Notes: a model not told the origin generated them from the letters alone. A stretch of DNA of 64,000 bases from Amphibalanus amphitrite (GCF_019059575.1 NW_024882770.1:62001-126000); one strand, 5' to 3'. Shown: positions 1 through 11,899, counted from the first letter of the stretch. Numbers and translations are program-made.

Positions 1-250
1 GCATATACGGCAGTTCAGTGTACTTTATGTCCGTCTGATGTGCCCGTCGTTGCGTTTTCGCAACGCTGATGGCGCCCGGTGTGCCTTTCGTTGCGATTTC
101 GCAACGCATGTTTTTTACGTTTTTCTCGAGAAACTTTTGCTGCAGGCAAAAATTATTTTCGATTCCATACAAGGCCCTGGTAGGAGCATAACATATTTTG
201 ATTTCGTCGATTTTCATGATGGTCAATATTCCTGGGCATAAATGGGTTAA

Positions 251-591
251 CACAGTGTGTGCCCGTTAGTCCACCATATCAAAGCATTCCCTTAATCATT
301 TCTGAGTCGCATCGTGAAAGAATTAAGGCGCTAGCACAGGGCTGACCGGCGCTACAGAGGTTTTTGTCCGGGCGGTCGGGTGCCGCAGTGGGCGCGCAGT
401 GGGCGGGTGGGTGCCGCCGCGCGGCGGCGCGGCCGCCCGGGCCGCCCGCTGCGCCGCGGCACCCGACCGTGCCGGACGAAAACTTCTGTAGCGCCGGTCA
501 GCCCTGTGCTAGCGCCTTAATTCTTTCACGATGCGACTCAGAAATGATTAGGGAAGGGTATGGTATGGTGGACTAACGGGCACACACTGTG
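251..591. mobile_element. Palindromic TTAA-flanked foldback MITE (piggyBac-like)
   Basis: Both ends carry the inverted repeat CACAGTGTGTGCCCGTTAG and are flanked by TTAA (247-250 and 592-595). The two halves are near-complete inverted copies of each other (about 251-365 against 478-591) around a very GC-rich centre. TTAA duplication is the hallmark of the piggyBac superfamily; family membership is inferred because no transposase is present. The open frame at 364-576 is a by-product of the GC-rich centre. Confidence 0.7.
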
Positions 592-1045
592 TTAAGTGCT
601 GTAGGTGAAACGAAAGCATTTTTTCTTAGTAAAAAACTGGGATTGCAACATGATGATAAATAGTCAGATTACCGCCAAGGCGAATGAGATACGGCTTTTT
701 GTGACCCAGCATTAGAAGCAGAAGGCTTTGGGGATCATTTTCATGTATAATTTTTGCAGTTTGCATGACATGAACGCACGCTAGCGGCACTTGAATTTCA
801 AGTAACTGACAGTCATTTTACGACATCGAAAATGTCTCGACTTCTGACAATCCTACACGAGGCCGGTTTTGACAAAAACATTAAAATCATACTTTTTCAG
901 ACACCCCAAACATTTGCCTGACTGACCATATTACGATTTATTCGATTAAGTGAACTTGAATTTTGGACCTTTTTCGTATTTATGGCCACTCGTGAACCCC
1001 ATTTGCATCACTGTGGAGCTGCTGGCGCGTACCCTTTACAAGCCG
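592..1045. other. No recognised feature
   Basis: AT-rich sequence without a convincing ORF, RNA gene or terminal repeat. Confidence 0.4.
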
Positions 1046-1990
1046 GCAGAGGGCTCCAGAGACCGGCGACGGGCCCTCAGAGGCCGGCAAAGGGCCATCA
1101 GAGGCCGGTGGTACCTTCAGAAACCCTGTGGGGTCGTCTTTAGAGATCGGAACGGACTCAGACGCCGATGGGGCCCTCAGAGTCACCGGTGTGGGGCCTT
1201 CAAATGTCACCGGTGGCAGGGTGGCCGTCACATGCGCACTTGTGGGGCCTTCAGAAGCTACGATGTTGGGCCCTCAGAGCCGCCGATATAGGGCCTTAAG
1301 AGGCACTAGTGTGGGGCCCTCAGATATGGCAATGTGGGGCCCTCGGACTGGAGGCGCCGGTGTGGGGGCTTCACAGTCGCCGCGGTGACGGCCCTCACAG
1401 GCGCCGTTGTGGGGGCTCTCAGAGACACTGGTTTAGGGCCATCACAGGCGCGCGTGGGGCCCTCAGAACTGCTGTTACGGAACGGACCCTTCATAGGCCG
1501 ACAAGAAGATATCAAGAGGTCACCGGTGCCTTCAGGAGCCTTGTGGGGTTCTCAGAGACTAGCATGGTGCGCTCAGACGCCGCTGGGACCCTCCGAGTCA
1601 CCTGTGTGGGGCCGTCAGGGTCGCTGGTAACTGACAAGGGCCCTCAGAACCGCCCATGTAGGGTTTTTAAAGGCATTTGTGTAGGGCCTCAGAGTTAGGG
1701 GTGTGAGTGAGGTGAGGCCCTCAGAGACGCCGGTGTGGCGCTCAGGGGCGCCGGTGAGGGCCCTCACAGTCGCCGTTATAGGGGCCCTCAGAGAAATGGG
1801 TGTGGGGCCATTACAGGCGGGTGTGCAGCTCCTAGAGCTGGCCCCCTATAGGCCGGTTAAGACCTCCAGAGGCCGGCAAGTGGCCCTCAGAGGCTGGCTT
1901 GGGCCCTTATGGAGATCTTAATGTTGGTACTTGTGGGCCCATGAGGTGTTCTTACGAGCCCTGTGGGGCCCTTCTGAGTCCAAATATAGC
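1046..1990. repeat. Degenerate GC-rich minisatellite
   Basis: A phrase close to GGGCCCTCAGAGNCGCCGGTG recurs roughly every 25-30 bases, with drifting unit length and many substitutions. Several overlapping open frames (for example 1309-1698 and 1334-1630) exist only because the repeat lacks stop codons, and their translations are low-complexity. I see no sign that it is coding. Confidence 0.75.
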
Positions 1991-2939
1991 CAACGTGAAC
2001 CCTCAGCGGCCAATTGGCGCCGCAGGGCCCCTCAGGCCCGAATAACCCGATGGGCCTCTGAACCTGATGGGGGGGGGGGCATGTGCCTCACGGGCCCACC
2101 TGGCTACACCACTGAGGAAAATCGTAAACACATAAATACCGAAATGCGACCACCCGTCATTTTTTTCAGCGATTATTGTGATCGTCTGATTAACGCCAGA
2201 GCCTCGTAGCTATACCGTTGCCTCCCGCGCAATGTCCGCCCCTGTGGACCGCAGGGGCTGCTGCACCGGTGCTAATCGCGGTCATCGGTTTCTGTCACCT
2301 TATTACAGAGGTGCCGGGGCTGCTGCCGAGCTGCCGGCAAATGTACGAATTTTTTCGGAAAGATGTTTATGTAATGAGGTAGCCAAGTACTAGGACGAGC
2401 AGAATGATTTTGAAGGACGTTCAACCTTTGGGAAATATTAGTGGAAATCCCGGGATTATCAGAACCTTATGGGGATACCCAATCATGCCTTGTACGGTTG
2501 TGCCCCATGGCAAAGCTGCAATCTTTCACCCGGTGCAGTGGTTGAGCACCCCCAACCATTTTGAAAAATCGACACCCCTGGGCGCTTTCAAGATATTGCT
2601 AGAAAGAAAGCTTGTGCCATTAGAGGAACGGCACAAGCACGGGGAAGTGCATGGCACATGCACAGTGTGCAGGTGTGTTGGTTCGTGGCGAAAGTGCCAC
2701 AGCAGAAGAGGCTCGTTCTGGTAAAAGGTATTCACCATCTTGTGAGTGTTCCCGATACGCTTCCCGTCCTCCCGTTTTCCATGTTTGTAAGAAAAAATTT
2801 AAATTGTGATATTGTTAACCAAAAACTAAAAAGGGTTGAGATACCATGATCCAGCACTCGGCAGCCGATAAAAGCAGCAGAGGAGCAATGAGACATGGAT
2901 GTGTACGCTATCACGATAAATGCTGAGTGCACAGACGAA
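1991..2939. other. No recognised feature
   Basis: Contains a short G run near 2070-2080 and otherwise unique-looking sequence. No ORF with recognisable protein similarity. Confidence 0.4.
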
Positions 2940-2943
2940 TTAA

Positions 2944-3934
2944 CCCTATTCCTGGCGGGGGGGGGGGGCCTCAGGAGCCCCCCCCCCTGAGGTTTTTTGG
3001 TTATATCGCCCAAACGCGTTGAGCTAGGAAGCTCAAATTTTCTGACTTTTCCTAAAAGGCTTCTTCGCAACATGTCTGAAAATTTTGAGTTGATCTGACC
3101 TCAGGTCAGGTCACCAGAGGCGGTTTGGTGACGCTACCTCAGAAAAGTTTGCAATCACGCCAGAGCTAGAGTTTTTGACCGATCAATTTCTTCTCTTCAG
3201 GGTTTAGTTAGGGTACCAGTATGTGCAATTTGTATATCTCGGAATTTTGATATCGGTGACCTAAGGTCAGGTCAATTTCGCGACCTCCCCATTATAAGTC
3301 AATGGGGGAAAAATCAACTCCCTGTTTTTACCACTAAAACGGGTCGGAATGGCCCCATATACCATACATGACTTCATATACGATCAACCTTCACTACCTT
3401 GAGGTCTGTTTTGCTGTTGGGCAGCTGTGAGGTCATGTGACGTCATCAAAGGTCACCAAAGGTTTTTGGCCAATAACTCCGTACAGGAACAAGATACAGA
3501 CGCGTGGATGGTCTCATTGTGTTCAGCTCGTCAAGACGCATCGAATGATATACATGATGACCTCGAGGTCACGTGACCTGAGGTCAACCTTTGACCTTGA
3601 CCTTTCGAGGTCAACATATATATCATTCGATGCGGATTGACGAGAGGATCACGATGATGCCCTTAGTTTGTTCCTATCTTGACTAATTCGAAAGTTATTC
3701 GAGAAAAACTCTCTCCATATCTAGCGCCGCCATTTTGACTTTTTCGACCCCTGTGACGTCATCTTTGACCTGACCTGAAAATGACCTTTGTAAAAATTGT
3801 AGATCTTGGCCGTGCGTATCCGATGCCGTTTACCGCTTGTCGCTATCTTGCTTCGTTCTCGAGATCTCAGGGGGGGGCCGAATCGCCCCCCCCCCGCCAG
3901 TTTCTTGTCCCGGCGGAGCCCGCCAGGAATAGGG
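2944..3934. mobile_element. AGGTCA-rich TTAA MITE, complete copy
   Basis: Inverted ends CCCTATTCCTGGCGGG and CCCGCCAGGAATAGGG are flanked by TTAA at 2940-2943 and 3935-3938. Poly-G and poly-C runs lie just inside each end and can pair into hairpins (2957-2988 and 3871-3896). The interior has many AGGTCA/TGACCT words, for example around 3100-3125, 3250-3275 and 3560-3610. It encodes no transposase, so it is non-autonomous; assignment to piggyBac rests on TTAA and the CCC/GGG ends. Confidence 0.8.
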
Positions 3935-3938
3935 TTAA

Positions 3939-4669
3939 GCAGTCACCTGTGGATGCTTGAATTAGATCGCCTAAAAGGGAAATTTTATGTAATGAAGATG
4001 GGGTAAAACACCAACTCGAGAAGCAGGCGCTCACAAAATGTGGAACCTTAGCCTGTTGACCACTTTCGACGCAATCTTCTGGTCAGTGTACCGCCATATC
4101 CCCACGTGCGGTATCCAATCATTATGTTAGCACTATGAAGCCAATGCCGACGTCGATATCTTTTGACAGCAGTGCTTAAATAAAGAAATTTTGTCACATT
4201 GGGAACATCACTACCCGAGGAAAGTATAGGTGTCATGATCACACCACAATGCAGTCACTGTGCGCGCGGAGCGCTGGATCTACGGGACGGCGCACAGTAC
4301 CGTTTGTGAGCCGCGAAGAGAATCTTCTTGACATATCTGAACGGCGACCGAATGGGGACTTATGAAGACAATATAGTACTAAGGAGGATGTTAAGTGCAT
4401 ATTAGCGCCTATTTGAAGTCCATAACCCGCTAGCCATCGCCACACCTGGACCCGGAGGTGCCGCGCAATTTCAACAGGGGGCGTCTGTATAGCACGTGGA
4501 CTGTAGACCGCCTGGGAGGAGAGAGCGCCTAATTCTTTTGACAACTCTTAACTATTGCTGCAATTTATATATGTGCCAAATATCATCTTAATCTAAGTTC
4601 AAACACTAAAGTTATGGCAGCACAAACTTTTTTCCAGAAACTAAGTGCACACCCGTTATATTCTACGTA
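3939..4669. other. No recognised feature
   Basis: The minus-strand open frame at 4239-4544 resembles no family I know, and its context gives no support. Confidence 0.35.
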
Positions 4670-4903
4670 AAATCATGCAGGGCATATTTTAACATACTGA
4701 CTGCGTCCCATTTTGGGACGCAGCCCCCTGCCTTTGGGACGTAGCCCTCGCGAAATTTGGACCACTGCGTCCCACACTGAAATGCCACGGTTTCAGCCGA
4801 AAAGTGCGAGCTAAAATAAGTAGCATGCCTCGGTCTTTTACTGTGTAAAAGATGTTGGCTTTCCGATTGCTTTGTACCCTAATTTACTATGTACCTAAGC
4901 ACA

Positions 4904-6275
4904 TACATGCCCTCTCCAGTCCTTGTGCCCTGCCCTACCCTTGGTCATACACCTTATTATGTTCTTCCCTACTATACCCCTAGGATATGTGCCCTGCCCA
5001 GTGCCCTGTCCTTAGGTCTTGTACCTTGCCCTGCCCTTTCTTCAGGCCCTGTGCCCCGCTCTGCACTGCCCTCAAACACGATACTTTATATATTCTGCCT
5101 GGAAATTTGATGCGCTGCCTTCCCGTCTTTTTTGGCCCCGTGCCCGGCCCTACCCTAGTTTGGGGCCCCTGCCCTTCTCTGCCCTCAAGCCTTGTGACAC
5201 GTCCTGCCATCAGACCCCGTGCCGCTGCCTTGTCTTCAGGTACTGTGCCCTGCCCTGCCATCAGGCCTTGTGCCTTCCCATGTCCTCATGCCCCGGCCCC
5301 GCGCCCATCCTCGAGCCTAATGCCTTGCCCTGCCTCAGGCCCTGTCCTGTCATGTTCTGCTTCCAGGCCTCATGTGCATTGCACTGCCCTTAGACCCTAA
5401 GCCCTATTCTGCCATTAAGCCTTATGCGTTGTATCGCCCTCAGGCCCGTGCCCTGCCTCGCCCTAAGTTGCTGTGCTCTGCCCTGTCGTTAGGCCTTGTG
5501 CCGTCCCATGCCATCAGACCCTGTGTCCTACTCTGCCCTCAGGCCCTGTATTCTGCATTGCCCTAAGGTCTCGTGTCCCATGCCCGCTCTCAAGCGCTGT
5601 GCCCTGCCCTGTCATCAGGCCCTGTGGTGTCTCCCGCCCTCAGGTCCCGTGCCGTTTCCCGTCCTCATGCCCCGTGCCCTTACCTGTCCTCAGAACCCGT
5701 GCTTTGTTCTGCCTTCATGCCCTGAGCCTTGCCCTGCCCTCAGGCCCCATACCCTGGCCCTGTTTCACCGGTGATAGCAGCACGCTGCTATTGCACGTGT
5801 CAAATTGGGTTTCCATGGAGACATCAACAGGCCCATTGCTCAAACACTACCACAAGTATGACGTCAGCTCGCGGAATTTGATAGCAGCGCCCTTGAAACA
5901 CCGCCCACGTCTTGTCATACCTTCGGGGCCCGAAGGTATGACAAGACGTGGGCGGTGTTTCGGGCCTTGTGCCATACCTGTGTCTTATGTCTTGCTCTAC
6001 CTTTAGGTACTATTTCTTGCCCTGCTCTAAGATCCTGCGTGTTGCCCTGCCATCAGGTGTGTTGATCATCAGGTGTTCTAAGGCCCTGTGTCTTGCACTA
6101 CTCTCCGGCCTTGTGTAATGATAGCCTCAGACCCGCGCCTTGCCTTGCCCTCGGACCCTGCATCCTACCCAGCCCTCAAGTATCCGTCTTATCTTAGCTT
6201 CATGGCCTGTGCCTGCCCTGTCCTTAGGGCTCAGACTCTGTGTCCTGCCCTTCCCTTAAGTCCTGTTTAGAGATG
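4904..6275. repeat. CCCTGCCCTCAGGCCCTGTG minisatellite
   Basis: Degenerate tandem repeat of about 20-30 bases, read as 'tgccctgccctcaggccctg' with many variants. It is interrupted at about 5765-5965 by unrelated sequence containing a perfect palindrome. ORFs here (4987-5400, 5473-6006) encode only Cys/Pro-rich low-complexity peptides and differ in every frame. Confidence 0.75.
5895..5961. repeat. Perfect 33-bp inverted repeat with one-base spacer
   Basis: Positions 5895-5927 and 5929-5961 are exact reverse complements around the single base 5928. The arm begins GAAACACCGCCCACGTC. Such a tight perfect palindrome is either a very recent event, an RNA hairpin or a sequencing/assembly product. 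Confidence 0.85.
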
Positions 6276-7028
6276 TCAAGTTGGAGCCCGCAGGCCCGGA
6301 GCCTGGCCCAAAATCCGGCCCTACAGGGCTTTTGCATGCACAGTGGATTGTGTCATTGTTTTGAGGCTTTTGAGGTACCTCATCGAAACGCATCGACTGA
6401 TATGCGACATGATCTATCTTGGTCACGAAATGACCTTAATGTGAGGTCAAGTTCTGACCTTGACATTTCGAGGTAAAAATGAGAGAAGAACGATCGTGCA
6501 AACGAAAATTATCTACCTTTTTTTAGTTCAAAAGCTTTTCATGAAACCTATATTGACAAAAATTGTAATTTTACCCGTTTTTGGCTATGGAGCCTTAACC
6601 GTTGATCTGAACTCAATTCTGACGAAATATTGACGAAAGAGCTGTTCAAGATATATCGATTGCTTTTCTCCTATCGATTGCGCCCTCCTAGCTATCATAG
6701 TTTTTGAGATACCGGCACGTTTTCCGAAAAAAATCGTATCCTTGCGAAGTTTGACATTTGATGGCATACGGTCAGATCAGGGCCGTCATGGCCGGCTGGC
6801 CATAGGAGGATATAGAGGGGGCCACGGGGCCATGCTCCCCCCAAAAGCGCCCGGAAATGGCACAAAATCGACACATTTCTGGGCATAATAATTATACAAA
6901 GGAACTTCCATTGGGAAAAGTTTGGGTTATATTACGTGATAGGCAGTAAGGAAGCGAAATCCGAAGCATCCAAAGCATCCGTTCATCCAAAGAATTAATC
7001 TATGATGTTTTTTTTTATGTAGCTTTAA
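6276..7028. repeat. Decayed AGGTCA-type repeat sequence
   Basis: Short runs such as TGACCTTAATGTGAGGTCA near 6430-6450 and a partial C/G hairpin near 6810-6845 resemble the AGGTCA elements, but no terminal repeats can be placed. Confidence 0.4.
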
Positions 7029-7944
7029 CCCGCGAGTTGCTGGGGGGGCGTTAAACGCCCCCACTTTTTTCGCCGGGCCATAGCATAAAAACGGCGCGCC
7101 GCAGGCGCGCCAAATTTTGGAGACCTGTAGGGAATTGATTGAAGTTTATTGTGACAAAGTTTCAAAAAAATTGGTCGGAAATTTTTTGAGATATCGAGGT
7201 TTTAGTGACGTCATGATTTCTGAGTTTTCGACCAAAAACGGCATATGTTCAAAAAATCATATAAAACCACATAATATACATACAGACATGCCGTAAACGC
7301 CATTAGACTGCCAATACCTTGATCAATCAAATGGCTATCTTCGATTATTGATTATCGTTCCGCATTTTCCATAATCTTGAACTGAATCTTGGCAAATTTT
7401 CGTGACTACTTCACGACCATGATACATGCATTTCTTAAATTGAACTTTTTGAGCCAAACACGTACACATATGATAAAATGAATGTCACCATCGTGTTCTA
7501 CGCCCGAAATTACCTATAAAACATGTGTCACAGGCTGCGAATATCAGTTTTGATTTTCGGGGATATGTGCCTACCCGGTTGACCTGACCTTGACCCTGAC
7601 CTATGCTTGACTGACCCCTACATGGAGCTGACACTCTTGTAGGCCTTATATGATAGATTGCACACCGATTTGACAGAGTTTATGACGAGAGGCGCCCATT
7701 GCGAAGTCCTGAAGTCCATGCTACTGAAAGCCCGATTTCAGGTGTTTGACCTGACCTTGACCCGACCTGTGACCTCAAAATTCAACTTAAAAGTACTCAT
7801 CTGAAGCGTCTCGTCGCGCTCTTTCGTTTGCCGCCTCGTGCGTTTCGCTGCGCCTATTGGTTCTCGAGTTATCGGCTGGGGGCGTTTAACGCCCCCCCCC
7901 CCCCAGCAAACGGTGGGTGGCGAAATACCCCAGCAACTGCCAGG
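7029..7944. mobile_element. AGGTCA-rich TTAA MITE, CCCGCGAGTTGCTGG subtype
   Basis: Flanked by TTAA at 7025-7028 and 7945-7948. The ends are CCCGCGAGTTGCTGGGG and CCCCAGCAACTGCCAGG, each followed inward by poly-G/poly-C runs. TGACCTGACC clusters lie at 7580-7610 and 7740-7775. The same subtype recurs in inverted orientation at 36617-37542, where an empty site proves the boundaries. Confidence 0.85.
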
Positions 7945-8407
7945 TTAAAATCCGATGATTTCACAACTTAGGTGGGTACTGTTTGACCTTACGTCATCTA
8001 ATTATTTCAAACACATAGTATCGTCAATGCAAATTGGCAATGTTTCACACGTCAACCTCTATTTTGAATCGATTGATAAGGGTGAAAAACGCATGAAGAG
8101 ACGTATGTATCGCATTTTAATCATGTGCATATTCATTTTTATTCTCTAAGCATAGGTACAATTTGGTGCGTCAAGGGAGGTCAAACACGCCCAACGCCGT
8201 TCAGGAAAACGAGTGACTAATAACAATGTAAATGTCATTAAATCGCCGGTCCGCCCTTTGAATGCGGATAAAGAACGCACTACGACTGGGCGAATTTCGA
8301 GACTGGCCAAAAGCAATCACAGCCCGCTCCCAATATCCCGCTTGCAGTGCCCCTCCACCAGCACAGTACACAATGTATCTGTACATTATCGCACTTGCAT
8401 TACCTAA

Positions 8408-8640
8408 CCGTAAAGTGGGGCTATTTGAGACAGTGGGGCTATTTGAGACAGTATTTAAAATCGCTATAAAATGAAGATCGTTTGATTTTTGTGTGATATT
8501 TTTGATCAGGGAGGTGTGGAATCGAGCAGTAAATGGCCTGAGCAAAAAATTCAGCATAAATTTTAAGTGGTTTTTATTTTATAGCAATTTTAAATACTGT
8601 CTCAAATAGCCCCACTGTCTCAAATAGCCCCACCTTACGG
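8408..8640. mobile_element. Small foldback element, GTGGGGCTATTTGAGACA repeats
   Basis: Two tandem copies of GTGGGGCTATTTGAGACA at the left end are mirrored by two inverted copies at the right end, and the adjacent 'tatttaaaatcgctataaaa' is mirrored too. The whole unit can fold into one long hairpin. It resembles the TGGGG...TTTGAACA family at 16404-17742 in architecture. Confidence 0.65.
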
Positions 8641-8744
8641 TATATACTATTTCGCTTGCAATGTGCCCTTTCCGATCAAAGCGTGTGCCCTATGCCACCT
8701 TTGGGACGCAGTGGAAAATCCTAAAAATATGCCCTGAAATCATG

Positions 8745-9032
8745 TTTGACGCGGAAGCTTATTACGCGTTGACCAATCATATCGCGTAGTTCAAACCTAC
8801 GCATACTGCATTGGCTGTAAGCAGCATGCTGATTGGCTGACGATGACGTGGCTGCATTCCTGTGCAAGGCACACATTCCTCTGCAAGGCACTCTTTTCGG
8901 AACGAGAAATGGAATATCTTCGTCTAGGGTGATCATTGAGCCGTAAAAGCTCCTGATTTGTGCTAGTCTCAGCTCAAGCTACGAAACTGCTATTCCAGTT
9001 CAAAACCCCATGTTAAAAGTGAACTATTTCCT
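8745..9032. repeat. Right-end fragment of an AGGAAATAGTTCAC TTAA element
   Basis: This stretch matches 47021-47188 in the same orientation and ends at AAAAGTGAACTATTTCCT followed by TTAA (9033-9036), the right terminus of the complete element at 46641-47188. I could not find a matching left end, so it looks truncated. Confidence 0.6.
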
Positions 9033-9654
9033 TTAACGATCCCAGTACAATAGGCGGAACTATGGTCAAGCGTGCCCATTTTCGGGAACGCATTTTCGTT
9101 CCCATGTTTGGGAACGATAAACCCAAGGCCTTGGGCGTAACACTTACTGGCTGACCTGACCAGACCTGACTCGACCTATGCCAAATGCTAAAAATGTTAA
9201 AAAGGACTCAGGTTCGGCGCAAAATTTTGTGCTAGTTAGCATTGAGGCTGGAGGTTTGTATTTTCGATTTTTTTTAATCGTCTAGTAGGGCAATGTGAGG
9301 GGGCAACAAACTAATATAAAAACATGGGTCGATTTCTGGCGCTGGGGGGTATTTGTCCCAAAAGCCCCCTCCTCCTGAGCCCAATCTTACCAATGCCGTA
9401 AATAGGATTTGGCAGCACTGACCGGAGTTTACGGTACTGATATAAAAATATCCTTTTTTATTTACATCCAGGCATCTTGTCCAATGATTTTGGTAGCGTT
9501 AAAGGAAAAGGGCCACCTTCGTGAAATATGAAGATGTCGTTGTTTTTCATTTTGACATTATTATTTTTCATTTTCTTTTTAAAACTGGTGCCAGAAGTGC
9601 ACAATTCGCGAAAAAGTATTTAAAACTATTTAACATATTGGTACTATGTTGATA

Positions 9655-10626
9655 GGGTAGACCGGGGCAAGTCGCCCCGCCGAGGTAAAACGCCTCACCG
9701 ATGTTTCTCGGAACTGGCAAGGTTCTGGGGAAACATCCTCTCTTCTATAAAACGTGCACTATATGATCATTATATGAGCAAACTGGAAAGAAATTGTGAT
9801 AACTCTTTAGGGAGATATAGCCAAAAATTTGTTTTTGGAGTGATTTTTATGTTTTGCAGTCAGATTATGCATCATGGCGTTCTTTTATTGTCGACACCAG
9901 GTTAACGACTTTAATGTATTTTGAACAACTAGTGTCTAACGCTTATAATAATGGGTTGGTCCGTTTTAAATTATCTCTTGCTGGAGTGCAAGGCGTTGTT
10001 CTCTGACCGAACTACGTGATGGGGTAAAACGCCCCAGTAGGTCGCGGGGCAAAAAGCCCCATGGGGCGTTTTACCTCATGTGTTGTTCCGAATACCCACT
10101 TCCTAATGTTCGGTAACTGGCGAACAGTAAGTTTCTATGCAATTTTATGTGCTTTTCTCAGCAAATTAATGGCAAAGGAAGTATTTTGTTAACATTTGCA
10201 TTGCAATAATTTATTATTTGGCCTTATGAGCCAGGTGAAAAACCTGTACATACAATAGTGTCATAGCTGAACACCTGACAGGATGGAAGGTGCTAACTTC
10301 AGAGCCGTGCCTCCAGAGGTCTAACGGGCCTCCCATATAAGATTTAGTCAACTAGCATGTTTAATCTTTAATCTAGAGTATGGGGCTTCTTGCCCCAGGC
10401 CGTGGGGCGTTTTGCCCTGGGGTTGGGGCAAAATGCCCCATTTGCAGTTGCTTCACAAATCACTTCCTAGCTGGGAGTTCGATCATAAGTGAATGAATTT
10501 GACGGGTGGAATTTAAAGTAAAATGTCCAAAGAACGCATTGAGCACAAATTTGGCCTTCCAGGTGATGTGGGACAAAAGTTATGTAGCAAAATAAATTAT
10601 CTGGGGCGTCTTGCCCCAGGCTACCC
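9655..10626. mobile_element. TA-flanked element, GGGTAG...TGGGGCAAG ends
   Basis: The ends are GGGTAGACCGGGGCAAG and CTTGCCCCAGGCTACCC, with TA at 9653-9654 and 10627-10628. The host sequence is duplicated nearby, and that copy has a single TA at 10829-10830 where the element is absent, which fixes both boundaries. Internal words such as GGGGCGTTTTGCC and GGGGTAAAACGCC repeat the terminal motif. TA target choice fits the Tc1/mariner group; no transposase is present. Confidence 0.8.
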
Positions 10627-10705
10627 TACTCTCTACGGCACCTACTGTATGATGGCATAGCGATGACGTCACACTCAAGCCAATCAGCGTTCACAAGACA
10701 GACGT

Positions 10706-11182
10706 GAAGATATCGTTGTTTTTCATTTTGACATTATTATTTTTCATTTTCTTTTTAAAACTGGTGCCAGAAGTGCACAATTCGCGAAAAAGTATTTAAA
10801 ACTATTTAACATATTGGTACAATGTTGATACTCTCTAAGGCACCTACTGTATGATGGCATAGCGATGACGTCACACTCAAGCCAATCAGCGTTCAGAAGA
10901 CAGACTCGTCGGATTGTGTCAGATAAGCTGATTGGTTAAAGCTGAGCTGGTTGGAGCTGATTGGTAAAAAACCAAAGCCTCGCCGCGGGTGGCTGTATTG
11001 TCGGATAAGAACGCATTCCTGGGATAAGGACGCATTCCTGGTGTATTTTCTTTTAAAATTGCCGATAACTACGAATGGAGGCCGAAATCGGCCGTAAGGA
11101 GGTAGACGGATGGGTTTTCGGACACGGGCTACAAGATGGCTATCTCAGTTTCAATCCCCATGTTAAAGGTGGCCCTTTTCCT
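10706..11182. repeat. Nested direct duplications
   Basis: 10706-10830 repeats 9529-9654, and about 10838-10908 repeats 10630-10704. Next, about 10946-11186 is repeated almost identically at about 11187-11434. This shows at least two rounds of duplication inside one element, one of them after insertion of the TA element. Confidence 0.75.
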
Positions 11183-11553
11183 TTAAGGCTGAGCTGGTTG
11201 GAGCTGATTGGTAAAAAACCAAAGCCTCGCCGCGGGTGGCTGTATTGTCGGATAAGAACGCATTCCTGGGATAAGGACGCATTCCTGGCGTATTTTCTTT
11301 TAAAATTGCCGATAACTACGAATGGAGGCCGAAATCGGCCGTAAGGAGGTAGACAAGTAGGTTTTTCGGACACGGGCTACAAGATGGCTATCTCAGTTTC
11401 AATCCCCATGTTAAAGGTGGCCCTTTTCCTTTAATGATTATGATTGTTGCCCGAACGAATGAATAAGTGAATGTGGAATAGTTTTGAATGTATTTGGTAA
11501 CTTGGTAATTTGGAATGTAGTTGGTAACATTCAGAACTATTCTACATTCAATT

Positions 11554-11777
11554 CCCAGTAAACATGCCGACGTCGGGCCGAGGCTCGGCCCGACGTCGGC
11601 CCAACGTCGGTTCAACCTCGGCCCGACATCGGCTAGACGTCGGGTATGCCCGCATGTTCCGACGTCCAGCCGAAGTCCAGCCGACGTCGAGCCGACGTCG
11701 GGCCGAGGTCGTTTGCCGAGGTTGACGAGATCGTTTGTCGTTGGACCGACGGGGCTGACGTCGGCATGTTTACTGGG
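11554..11777. mobile_element. GACGTCGG-array MITE
   Basis: Inverted ends CCCAGTAAACATGCCGACG and CGTCGGCATGTTTACTGGG enclose about 200 bases consisting largely of imperfect copies of CGACGTCGGCC. A second copy lies at about 12428-12643. I could not settle the target duplication. The long minus-strand ORF across 11388-12131 just runs through this array and the tRNA-like sequence. Confidence 0.7.
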
Positions 11778-11799
11778 ACAACACGCCAAAAGAATCAGC

Positions 11800-11872
11800 A
11801 GGCGATGGGATTCGAACCCCATGTCATTTGAACGCGAGGCTAGTGCGCTAACCACTACACCACGCAGCCCAA
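11800..11872 (-). repeat. tRNA-like sequence, probably a SINE head
   Basis: On the minus strand an A box (TGGTGTAGTGG, 11862-11852) and a canonical B box (GGTTCGAATCC, 11818-11808) are correctly spaced. The 5' GGGCTGCG has no complementary 3' acceptor strand, and the anticodon stem does not pair, so this is not a working tRNA. A tRNA-derived SINE or tRNA pseudogene fits better. Confidence 0.65.
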
Positions 11873-11899
11873 ATAGCGAGGTTAGTTTGTTTTGTTGGG

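Larger units (their letters stand above)
4678..8736. mobile_element. hAT-like element with 8-bp target duplication, heavily nested
   Basis: The ends are CAGGGCATATTTT and AAAATATGCCCTG. They are flanked by the identical 8-mer AAATCATG at 4670-4677 and 8737-8744. CAGGG...CCCTG termini plus an 8-bp duplication are typical of hAT transposons. No hAT transposase is visible; the interior is filled by a minisatellite, an AGGTCA element and a small foldback element. Both ends also carry the word CTGCGTCCCA, repeated at 4692-4775 and at 8700-8712. Confidence 0.75.
9503..11430. mobile_element. TTAA element AGGAAAAGGGCCACC with internal duplication
   Basis: Inverted ends AGGAAAAGGGCCACCTT and AAGGTGGCCCTTTTCCT are flanked by TTAA at 9499-9502 and 11431-11434. 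A second right end with TTAA occurs at 11183-11186 because the last 240 bases are tandemly duplicated. The matching unoccupied sequence is at about 45560-45580, where the flanks read straight through (tagcg-TGAA-tgattatg). Confidence 0.65.

Noticed and set aside
1309-1698. Long overlapping ORFs in the GGGCCCTCAGAG repeat
   Set aside because: Open in several frames at once because of repeat composition; low-complexity translations.
4987-6006. Cys/Pro-rich ORFs up to 177 codons
   Set aside because: They follow the minisatellite, change frame freely and match no cysteine-rich protein family.
11800-11872. Functional tRNA gene
   Set aside because: A and B boxes are good, but acceptor and anticodon stems do not pair.
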